The position numbers and the translations under genes are program-made. A DNA stretch of 64,000 bases from Actinoplanes sp. L3-i22 (GTDB taxonomy: Bacteria > Actinomycetota > Actinomycetes > Mycobacteriales > Micromonosporaceae), in assembly GCF_019704555.1 (NCBI RefSeq), contig NZ_AP024745.1, positions 2,984,501 to 3,048,500 of the forward strand, given 5' to 3'. The notes under the pieces were generated by a model. The model ran no database searches. It was not told where the DNA came from and saw nothing but the letters and a program-made list of their open reading frames with translations. This document shows, piece after piece, positions 53,669 to 61,316 of the stretch. The number at the start of each line of letters is the position of its first letter. Within the stretch, counting starts at the first letter, position 1.

Positions 53669-55291
53669 ATGGTCGTGCTGGGGGCTCCGGCCACGCCGGA
53701 CAGCGATGCCTTCCTCGGCGCCCTGTTGGAGAGCCTCTCGGTCGGGGTGGTCGCCTGCGACGCCGGTGGCCGGGTCGTCTTCGTCAACCGGGCGATGCGC
53801 GAGGTCCGCGGCTTTCCCCCGGACGGCCCGGTGCCCGAGGACTACGCCGAGAGCTCCGAGAAGGTGCTGGCCGGGCCGGACCTGCGCCCGATGCCGTGGG
53901 GGCAGACTCCGTTGATGCGCGCGCTGCGCGGCGAGCACATCGTCGCCGAGGACGTGCTGATCCGCTGTCCGGGCGAGCCGGTCCGGGTCTTCGCCTGCAC
54001 GTCCCAGCCGATCTACGACGCCCGCGACCGGGTCCTCGGCGCGGTCTCGATCGCCCACGAGGTGACCGCGCTGCGCCGGGCGGAACGGTTCCGGGCCTGC
54101 CATCTCGCCGTCGAGCACGTGCTGAAGCGCGCCACCGCGGTCCGGGCCGCCGCGCCGGACGTGCTCCGCGCGGTCTCGGTCACGCTCGGCTGGCCGTGCG
54201 CCGAGCTGTTCCTGATCGACGAGGGGACCGGCCCGGGGCTGCAGTCCGTCGGCCACTGGGATGCCTCCGGCACCGCGGCGGACGGGTTCTTCGGCCACGT
54301 CCCGCGCCGCGGCGAGGGCATCACCGGGCGGGTCTGGGAGCACGGCCGGGCCATCTGGGTGCCCGACATCGGGTCCGATCTGACGTTGCGTTCGCCGTAC
54401 GAGCGGGAGCGGGTCGAGATCTGCATCCGCCGCGGCATCCGGACCGTGCTCGCCGTCCCGGTGCACGACGGCACCACCCTGCTGGGCGTGCTCACCTGCT
54501 ACGCCGGCGCCCAGGAGCGGCACGAGGACCTGCTCACCGTGCTGATGGACGGAGTCGCTGCGCAGATCGGCGTGTTCGTGGCGCTGCGCCGCGCCGAGGA
54601 ACTGGCCCGTCAGCTGGCCCGCGCGCAGAGCGACTTCGTCGACCTGGTCGGGCACGAGATGCGTACCCCGCTGACCTCGATCACCGCGAACGCCACCATC
54701 CTCGCCGAGGAGGCGGCCGGGATGGACCACGACGGCCGCCAGATGGCCCGGACCATCGCCCGCAACGCCGCCACGCTGCAGCGGATCGCCGACGCGCTGC
54801 TCGACCTGGCCGGCCTGGACGGCGGCCACCTCACCCTGGACCGCCGCCGCGTCGACCTGGTCGCCCTGGTCACCGACGCGGTGATGGGCGTCCGGCTGGC
54901 CGGCCGCTGCGACTCGATCAGCACCGACCTGCCCGCCGACCTGCACCTGATGGGCGACGCGGACCGCCTCCGCCAGGTGCTCGACGACCTCCTCGCCAAC
55001 GCGATCAAGTACAGCCCGACCGGCGCCCCGATCCGGATCGCGCTGGCGGCCGACGAGACCAGCGCCGAGCTCTGCATCGCCGACACCGGCATCGGCACCC
55101 CGGAAGCCGAACGCGACCGCGTCTTCGACCGCTTCTTCCGCGGCAGCAACGTCCGCCATCAGGGCACTCACGGCAGCGGCCTGGGCCTGAGCCTGGCCCG
55201 CGCCATCGTCCACCTGCACGGCGGCACGATCCGTCTGGTCGGCAACGACCCCACCGGCACGATCGTCTGCGTCCGCCTGCCGCTGCTCTAA
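53669..55291 (+). CDS. PAS-GAF sensor histidine kinase
   Basis: A 540-residue cytoplasmic kinase. PAS about 15-130 (VGVVACDAGGRVVFVNRAM), GAF about 145-290 (GEGITGRVWEHGRAIWVPDI), HisKA with His329 in GHEMRTPLTS, then HATPase with NAIKYSPTG, DTGIGTPEAE and GSGLGLSLARAI. The ATG at 53669 follows GGGCGGAAC; the frame is open to 53639. Its domain order and GAF motif match the fused kinase at 18963-20912, minus the receiver, which here is the separate preceding gene. Confidence 0.9.
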   Translation: MVVLGAPATPDSDAFLGALLESLSVGVVACDAGGRVVFVNRAMREVRGFPPDGPVPEDYAESSEKVLAGPDLRPMPWGQTPLMRALRGEHIVAEDVLIRCPGEPVRVFACTSQPIYDARDRVLGAVSIAHEVTALRRAERFRACHLAVEHVLKRATAVRAAAPDVLRAVSVTLGWPCAELFLIDEGTGPGLQSVGHWDASGTAADGFFGHVPRRGEGITGRVWEHGRAIWVPDIGSDLTLRSPYERERVEICIRRGIRTVLAVPVHDGTTLLGVLTCYAGAQERHEDLLTVLMDGVAAQIGVFVALRRAEELARQLARAQSDFVDLVGHEMRTPLTSITANATILAEEAAGMDHDGRQMARTIARNAATLQRIADALLDLAGLDGGHLTLDRRRVDLVALVTDAVMGVRLAGRCDSISTDLPADLHLMGDADRLRQVLDDLLANAIKYSPTGAPIRIALAADETSAELCIADTGIGTPEAERDRVFDRFFRGSNVRHQGTHGSGLGLSLARAIVHLHGGTIRLVGNDPTGTIVCVRLPLL

Positions 55292-55975
55292 CGCCCCCGG
55301 GCAAGATCAAAAGATCAGACCCAAGATCAAAGTCCGATTTGGTACGGTCTGAGCCGCTTGTCGCCGGGCCGCGAACAGAACCCGCCCAACCCCAAGGGGG
55401 GCCACCGCCTCTGCCGTAATTGTCGCTCGGATCCTCAAGATCATGCTGGCGGCCTGTGGACAACCGGCCAGTGTGGATAACTCGAACCGAGCCCGTCGGC
55501 TTGCCGGGCCGCCGATCGGTCACGTCCGCGGCGTGCCCGCTGTTTGCTTTCTGACCCGCGCCGCTCGCCGGTCGGTCACGCCCGCTGTTTGCTTGCTGAC
55601 CCGCGCCGGCCGGTCGGTCGCGGTTGCGGCCTGCTTGCTGTTGGCTTGCCAGGCACCGTCCGCTGTTGATCACGGCTGCGGCCGCCGCTGACGGGAGCTG
55701 CCGATTGCGGTGGCTTCGGAGGTACGCCGCGGGCCCCCTCCGCCGTCGCCGCAAGCCCTCGGCTGGTCGTCAGGGTTGCTTCAGCCCGGTCGAGTCACCC
55801 TCACGACCAGCCGCAACCGACCGGCTGGCACGCAGGGCTGCTCCAGCCCGTTTGAGCAGCCCTGACGACCAGCCGAGACGGACGAGCTGGTAGCCATGGT
55901 CGTCGAATGCGCCCAAAGCAGCCCTGACGACCAGCCGAGCTGGTAGCCATGGTCGTCAAGGTGCCCAGAGCTGTC
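55292..55975. other. repeat-rich intergenic region
   Basis: 684 bp without a convincing gene between convergent ends. It contains the second DnaA-box-like element (55436-55481), a 45-bp tandem duplication with cores at 55535-55562 and 55580-55607 (GCCCGCTGTTTGCTT then CTGACCCGCGCC), and a block (55761-55957) of direct and inverted copies of GCAGCCCTGACGACCAGCC. The last of these occurs at 55856 and 55918 followed by CTGGTAGCCATGGTCGTC, the first copy having a 9-base insertion; an inverted, one-base-different copy starts at 55761. Strong stem-loops are expected. Confidence 0.65.
55436..55481 (-). repeat. 46-bp dispersed element with two DnaA-box-like motifs, copy 2
   Basis: On the minus strand it carries TTATCCACA (55480-55472) and TTGTCCACA (55463-55455), with the same spacing as copy 1, then GCATGATCTTG (55446-55436). 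The 28 bases from the first box through the base pair after the second differ from copy 1 at one position only. Confidence 0.7.
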
Positions 55976-57208
55976 CTACCGGTCGAGCGCGTCCAGCAGC
56001 GCCGCCCCCTGCAACCCCCCGTTGATCCCGAGCCACCGAGCCGGCTCCGGCTCCCACCGCCGCGACCGATGCCCCACCCACGGCAGCCGGGTCAACTCGG
56101 TCTGCCGCCCGAGGATCAAATCGGCCAGGGTCCGCCCGGCCAGGTTCGTCGCCGCGACCCCGTCGCCCACGTACCCCCCGGCCCACCCCACCCCGTCCCG
56201 CAGCCCCACGCCCGGCATCCAGTCCCGCGGGATCCCCAGCGGCCCGCCCCACCGGTACGCCACCGGCACCTCGATGCCGAACAGCTCGCCGAGCGTGTGC
56301 CGGAGTTTCCCGAACACGGCCGGCACCCGGTCGAAGTCGGCCCGGACCCGGGACCCGAAGTGGTACGGCGCGCCCCGCCCGCCGAACGCGAGCCGGTCGT
56401 CCGCGGTCCGCTGCCCGTAGATGATCATCCGGCGTTCGTCGGTGAACGTCTCCCGGCGCTTGAGGCCGATCCGGTCCCAGACCGAGGCCGGCAGCGGCTC
56501 GGTGGCGATCATCAGGGAGTAGACCGGGGCCACCTCGCGGCGGTATCCGGGCAGTTCCGGCGTGTATCCCTCGAGGGCCCGGACGACCGTGTCGGCCCGG
56601 ACCGTGCCGCGGTCGGTGACCACCTCGCCGGCGGTCAGCGACAGCACGCGGGTGTTCTCGTACACGGCGACGCCGAGCTTCTCCACCTCGGCGGCGAGGC
56701 CGCGGACCAGTTTGCCCGGGTGCAGCGCCGCGCAGTTCTCGTCGTAGACGCCGCCGAGCACGCCCTCGGCGTTGCAGATGGCCCGGGCGGCGCCGGCGTC
56801 CAGCGCCGTGGCCGGGGCCCGGCGCAACTGCCCGGGGGTACGGATCAGCGAGATGACCCCGCCCTTGGCGTAGTCGCAGTCGATCCCGGTCCGCCCGATC
56901 TCGTCGACGGCGCCGGCCAGGGCGGCGTGCATGGCGCGGGCGGGCCCGGCGCCGTACCTCCGAGTCAGTTTCTCCTCGGAGACCGGGAACATGCCGGAGG
57001 CCCAGCCACCGTTGCGCCCGGACGCCCCGAAGCCGCAGAACTCCGCCTCGAGCACGACGATCCGCAGGTCGGGCTGGGTCTTGGCGAGGTAGTACGCGGT
57101 CCACAGCCCGGTGTAGCCGCCGCCGGCGATGACGACGTCGGCGTCCCGGTCACCGGGCAGGGCGGAGCGTCGCTCGATCGGGCCGAGCGATTCAAGCCAG
57201 AAGCTCAT
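55976..57208 (-). CDS. PuuB-like FAD-dependent amine oxidoreductase
   Basis: A 410-residue DAO-fold flavoenzyme with FAD motif VIAGGGYTGLWTA (about 26-38), VVLEAEFCGFGASGRNGGW and C-terminal GGYVGDGVAATNLAGRTLADL. Same subfamily as the 48378 product but about 55 residues shorter. It follows the Lrp gene by 3 bases and closes the ALDH-gabT-lrp-oxidase operon. Probably oxidises an amine or gamma-glutamyl-amine to the aldehyde used by the operon's ALDH. Confidence 0.87.
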   Translation of the reverse strand: MSFWLESLGPIERRSALPGDRDADVVIAGGGYTGLWTAYYLAKTQPDLRIVVLEAEFCGFGASGRNGGWASGMFPVSEEKLTRRYGAGPARAMHAALAGAVDEIGRTGIDCDYAKGGVISLIRTPGQLRRAPATALDAGAARAICNAEGVLGGVYDENCAALHPGKLVRGLAAEVEKLGVAVYENTRVLSLTAGEVVTDRGTVRADTVVRALEGYTPELPGYRREVAPVYSLMIATEPLPASVWDRIGLKRRETFTDERRMIIYGQRTADDRLAFGGRGAPYHFGSRVRADFDRVPAVFGKLRHTLGELFGIEVPVAYRWGGPLGIPRDWMPGVGLRDGVGWAGGYVGDGVAATNLAGRTLADLILGRQTELTRLPWVGHRSRRWEPEPARWLGINGGLQGAALLDALDR

Positions 57209-57211
57209 GTG

Positions 57212-57667
57212 TTATCTGGTTCCCCAGGCGTAGGTCTGTTTGGCGAGCTTGAGGTACATGAACGTGTCGACGGCGGCGACGCCCTCGATCGTCCGGACCT
57301 TCTCGTTGAGCAGGTCGAGCAGGTGCGCGTCGTCGGTGCAGACCAATTCCACCAGGAGGTCGTAGCGTCCGGCGCAGATCACCACATAGTCGACCTCGGG
57401 AATCGCGGCCAGCTGGTCGGCGATCACCCGCAGGTCCCCGTTCACCCGCAGGCCGACCATCGCCTGCCGGGCGAAGCCCAGCGTGAGCGGGTCGGTCACC
57501 GCGACGATCTGCATCAGCCCGTTGTCGAGGAGCCGCTGCACGCGCTGGCGCACAGCGGCCTCCGACAGGCCGATCGTCTTGGCGAGCGTGGCGTATGACA
57601 TTCGCCCGTCCCGCTGCAGGTGATCGATGATCTGCTTGTTGATCTCGTCCAGGCCCGTCTCGCTCAC
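57212..57667 (-). CDS. Lrp/AsnC-family transcriptional regulator
   Basis: A 151-residue regulator: HTH at about 8-55 (IIDHLQRDGRMSYATLAKTI, then LSEAAVRQRVQRLLDNGL) and an RAM ligand-binding domain (about 70-145; VVICAGRYDLLVELVC). The GTG at 57667 follows GGGAAG; a GTG at 57691 is possible. Being inside the GABA/polyamine operon, it probably senses an amino acid intermediate and controls this operon. Confidence 0.9.
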   Translation of the reverse strand: MSETGLDEINKQIIDHLQRDGRMSYATLAKTIGLSEAAVRQRVQRLLDNGLMQIVAVTDPLTLGFARQAMVGLRVNGDLRVIADQLAAIPEVDYVVICAGRYDLLVELVCTDDAHLLDLLNEKVRTIEGVAAVDTFMYLKLAKQTYAWGTR

Positions 57668-57700
57668 GGCGCGATTCTTCCCTGTGAGCACACTCTTGGG

Positions 57701-58969
57701 CTAGTTCCGGAGAGCTTCGCGCAGAATGTCCAGCCCGCGGTGGAGATCCTCGTCGGAGATCACCAGCGGGGGCAGGAACCGGAGCACGTTGCCGTAGGTG
57801 CCACAGGTCAGCGTGAGCAGCCCGGCCTCGTGGCACGCCTTGGAGACGGCCGCGGTCCGCGCGGCGTCCGGCTCGATCGTGCCCGGCTTGACGAGTTCGA
57901 TGGCGATCATCGCGCCCCGGCCGCGTACCTCCGCAATGCCATCGTCCGAAATTCCAGACAAAGCCGATTTGAGTACGGACTCGATCCGCTGCGCCGCCGT
58001 GGCCAGATCCAGCTCACGCATCGTCTCGATGGCGGCGAGCGCCGCGGCACAGGCCACCGGGTTCCCGCCGTAGGTGCCACCCAGCCCGCCGGCGTGCACC
58101 GCGTCCATCAGCTCGGCGCGCCCGACCACCCCGGCGATCGGCAACCCGCCGCCCATCCCCTTGGCCGTGGTGATCAGGTCGGGCTCGAGGCCCTCGTGCT
58201 CGGACGCGAACCACTGCCCGGTCCGGCAGAACCCGGTCTGGATCTCGTCCGCGATGAAGACCGCTCCGGCCTCGGCCGCCCAGGCGGCAAGGGCAGGGAG
58301 AAAACCCGGCGACGGTACGACGAAGCCACCCTCGCCCTGGATCGGTTCGATCAGCACCGCCGCCACGTTCCCGGCGCCGACCTGCTTCTCGATCACGTCG
58401 ATCGCCCGGCGGGCCGCCTCGGGACCGTCCAGCCCGCCGTCGCGCAGCGGGTACGACATCGGCGCCCGGTACACCTCCGGCGCGAACGGCCCGAACCGGT
58501 GCTTGTACGGCATGTTCTTCGCGGTCAGCGCCATGGTCAGGTTGGTCCGGCCGTGGTACGCGTGGTCGAACACCACGACCGCCTGCCGCCCGGTGGCGTG
58601 CCGCGCGATCTTGACGGCGTTCTCCACCGCCTCGGCGCCGGAGTTGAACAGCGCCGCCCGCTTCTCGAAGCTACCCGGCGTGAGGTCGATCAACTGCTCA
58701 CAGACGGCGACGTACGACTCGTACGGCGCGACCATGAAGCAGGTGTGCGTGAAGCGTTCGACCTGCTGCCGGACCGCCTCGACGACCCGGGGTGACGCGT
58801 TGCCGACGTTGGTGACCGCGATGCCGGACGCGAAGTCGATCCACTCCCGCCCGTCGACGTCGGTCAGCGTGCCGCCGCCGGCGCTCTCGATGTACGAGTT
58901 GATCGTCGACCCGACGCCGCGCGCGACCGCGGCGACGCGACGTTTGTGCAGGTCAGCAGAGCTGGACAC
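57701..58969 (-). CDS. gabT: 4-aminobutyrate aminotransferase family protein
   Basis: A 422-residue class III aminotransferase with PLP Lys270 in ITTAKGMGGG, Asp in IADEIQTGF, FNSGAEAVENAVKIAR and EPIQGEGGF, a pattern typical of GabT. Converts GABA and 2-oxoglutarate to succinate semialdehyde. The GTG start lies 2 bases after the ALDH stop. A succinate-semialdehyde dehydrogenase is not specifically recognisable in the window; one of the ALDHs may serve. Confidence 0.9.
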   Translation of the reverse strand: MSSSADLHKRRVAAVARGVGSTINSYIESAGGGTLTDVDGREWIDFASGIAVTNVGNASPRVVEAVRQQVERFTHTCFMVAPYESYVAVCEQLIDLTPGSFEKRAALFNSGAEAVENAVKIARHATGRQAVVVFDHAYHGRTNLTMALTAKNMPYKHRFGPFAPEVYRAPMSYPLRDGGLDGPEAARRAIDVIEKQVGAGNVAAVLIEPIQGEGGFVVPSPGFLPALAAWAAEAGAVFIADEIQTGFCRTGQWFASEHEGLEPDLITTAKGMGGGLPIAGVVGRAELMDAVHAGGLGGTYGGNPVACAAALAAIETMRELDLATAAQRIESVLKSALSGISDDGIAEVRGRGAMIAIELVKPGTIEPDAARTAAVSKACHEAGLLTLTCGTYGNVLRFLPPLVISDEDLHRGLDILREALRN

Positions 58970-58971
58970 GG

Positions 58972-60408
58972 TCAGGCCCCCACGTTGTGCATGACGTGCT
59001 TGATGCGGGTGTAGTCCTCCAGGCCGTACACCGAAAGGTCCTTGCCGTGCCCGGAGTGCTTGAAGCCGCCGTGCGGCATCTCGGCGACCAGCGGGATGTG
59101 GCAGTTCACCCAGACGCAGCCGAAGTCGAGCCGCTGGGTCATCCGCATCGCCCGGCCGTGGTCCTTCGTCCAGACGCTGGAGGCGAGGGCGTAGTCGACG
59201 CCGTTCGCCAGGCGCACGGCCTCGTCCTCGTCGGTGAACTGCTGCACGGTGATGACCGGGCCGAACACCTCGTTCTGGATGATCTCGTCGTCCTGGCGCA
59301 GGCCGGCCACGACGGTCGGCGACCAGAAGAAGCCGCGGTCGCCGACCCGGGCGCCACCGGCCTCGATCGAGGCGTGGTCCGGCAGCCGGTCGATGAAGCC
59401 GGCCACCCGGGCCAGCTGGTTCGCGTTGTTGACCGGGCCGTAGAGCACGTCCTCGTCGTCCGGCTGCCCGGTCTTCGTGCCCTTGGCCTGCTCGGCGAGG
59501 GCGGCCACGAAGTCCTGGTAGACCGCCGGCGCGACCAGCACCCGGGTGGCGGCGGTGCAGTCCTGACCGGCGTTGAAGTAACCGCCGACCGCGATGTCCG
59601 CGGCGGCCGCGGCGATGTCGGCGTCCTCGAAGACCACGACCGGGGCCTTGCCGCCCAGCTCCAGGTGGGTGCGCTTGAGGTCGGCGGCGGCCGAGCCGGC
59701 CACCTCCATGCCGGCCCGGACCGAGCCGGTGATCGACACCATCCGCGGGGTCCGGTGCTCGACCAGGGCGCGGCCGGTGTCCCGGTCGCCGAGGAGCACG
59801 TTGAACGCGCCGGCCGGCAGGAACTCGGCGGCGATCTCGGCCAGCAGCACGCTGGTCACCGGCGTGGTGTCGGACGGCTTGAGCACCACGGTGTTGCCCG
59901 CGGCGAGCGCCGGCGCGATCTTCCAGACCGCCATCATCAGCGGGTAGTTCCACGGGGTGACCTGGGCGATGACGCCGACCGGCTCGCGCCGTACGTAGCT
60001 CTCGAAACCGTTCAGGTACTGCCCGGCGGAGCGGCCCTCGAGCAGGCGCGCGGCGCCGGCGAAGAACCGGATCTGGTCGACCGCGGGCGGCAGCTCCTCG
60101 CTGGCGGTCAGGCCGAGCGGCTTGCCGGTGTTCTGCGACTCGGCGGCGACCAGCTCGTCGGCCCGCGCCTCGACCGCGTCGGCGAACTTCAGCAGCGCGC
60201 GCTGACGGTCACTGGGGGTGGTGTTGCGCCATTCCTCGAACGCGGCGGCGGCGGCCGTCATCGCGCGGTCCACGTCCTCGGCGCCGGAGACCGGGGCGGA
60301 CGCGAACACCTCACCGGTGGACGGGTCGACGAGGTCCGAGTACCGGCCGTCGACGGGCGCGACCGCGGCGCCACCGACGAAATTGTGTAGTGACTTCTTG
60401 GCGGTCAT
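58972..60408 (-). CDS. aminobutyraldehyde-type aldehyde dehydrogenase
   Basis: A 478-residue NAD(P)-dependent ALDH with Glu250 in HLELGGKAP and Cys284 in AGQDCTAATR. It is clearly paralogous to 42766-44202 (same length, PWNYPLMMAVWKIAPALAAG, EMPHGGFKHSGHGKDLS, YTRIKHVM). Expected to oxidise 4-aminobutyraldehyde to GABA, the substrate of the following gabT. GGAGG lies 4 bases before the ATG. First gene of the operon; the 100-bp upstream gap should hold its promoter. Confidence 0.89.
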   Translation of the reverse strand: MTAKKSLHNFVGGAAVAPVDGRYSDLVDPSTGEVFASAPVSGAEDVDRAMTAAAAAFEEWRNTTPSDRQRALLKFADAVEARADELVAAESQNTGKPLGLTASEELPPAVDQIRFFAGAARLLEGRSAGQYLNGFESYVRREPVGVIAQVTPWNYPLMMAVWKIAPALAAGNTVVLKPSDTTPVTSVLLAEIAAEFLPAGAFNVLLGDRDTGRALVEHRTPRMVSITGSVRAGMEVAGSAAADLKRTHLELGGKAPVVVFEDADIAAAAADIAVGGYFNAGQDCTAATRVLVAPAVYQDFVAALAEQAKGTKTGQPDDEDVLYGPVNNANQLARVAGFIDRLPDHASIEAGGARVGDRGFFWSPTVVAGLRQDDEIIQNEVFGPVITVQQFTDEDEAVRLANGVDYALASSVWTKDHGRAMRMTQRLDFGCVWVNCHIPLVAEMPHGGFKHSGHGKDLSVYGLEDYTRIKHVMHNVGA

Positions 60409-60508
60409 CCGGCCTCCAGGTTGGGATCAGCGCATGCCGCCCCATCTTTTCCGCTGATTCCGTTGCGAACAAGGGGGCGGAGGCATTTTTCCGTGTTTCC
60501 GGTGTGTG

Positions 60509-61270
60509 TTAGGCAGGTCTGCGCACGGCCAGCACGGCGACGTCGTCACCGGGCTGTTCGGTGTCCCCCGCGGCCATCACGGTGGCGCAGACCCTCTCCG
60601 CATTGTCGGCCTTCACGAGGCCGATGAGACGGGCCAATCCGATGTCGATCACCTCGTCGCGGCGCTCGATGAGGCCGTCGGTGTAGCAGAGCAGCACGGC
60701 ACCGGGTGGGAACGCGACCGTGCCGGTGCGCCGGGGTGGCATCCGGTTGCCGATGCCCAGCGGCGGGTCGACCGGGATGTCGGCGAGTTCGGCGGCGGCG
60801 CCCGGGCGGACCAGCACCGGGCGCAGGTGGCCGGCCGAGGAGAGCACGATCCGGTCCCGCCCGGGGCTGATCATCGCGTACAGCGCGGTGGTGAGGCTGC
60901 CCGCCTCGAAGTGGTGGACCTTGCGGTTCAGCAGGGTGAGCGCCTCGGCCGGGTCGTCGCAGATCAGCGCGTAGGCGCGCAGGGCGCTGCGGACCCGGCC
61001 CATCACGACGGCCGACGCCAGGCCGTGGCCGGAGACGTCGCCGATCACCACGCCCAGCCAGCCGGACGGGAGGGTGAAGACGTCGTACCAGTCGCCACCG
61101 ATGCCGAACGCGTGCCCGGGGACGTAGCGCGCCGCCAGCTCGACGCCGGGAATGTCCGGCAGCCGGGCCGGCAGCAGACTGCGCTGCAGCGCGAGTGCCG
61201 CCGCGTGCTCCGCGTCCAAGCCGCCCACCAGTCGCTGAGGCGACTCATGGGCGGCTGCGGGTCGGGGCAC
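60509..61270 (-). CDS. SpoIIE/RsbU-type PP2C serine phosphatase
   Basis: A 253-residue phosphatase: opening LALQRSLLPARLPDIPGVELAARY without an N-terminal sensor domain, then GGDWYDVF, GDVSGHGLASA, YTDGLIERR and DDVAVLAVR with the metal-binding Asp residues. These enzymes dephosphorylate STAS-type proteins; a possible target is the STAS protein at 21451-21747, although it is 39 kb away. It starts at a GTG. Confidence 0.9.
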   Translation of the reverse strand: MPRPAAAHESPQRLVGGLDAEHAAALALQRSLLPARLPDIPGVELAARYVPGHAFGIGGDWYDVFTLPSGWLGVVIGDVSGHGLASAVVMGRVRSALRAYALICDDPAEALTLLNRKVHHFEAGSLTTALYAMISPGRDRIVLSSAGHLRPVLVRPGAAAELADIPVDPPLGIGNRMPPRRTGTVAFPPGAVLLCYTDGLIERRDEVIDIGLARLIGLVKADNAERVCATVMAAGDTEQPGDDVAVLAVRRPA

Positions 61271-61316
61271 GATGTCAGCCTAGTGTCCGGTCACGGGTGC
61301 GGACCGTGACCAACGG

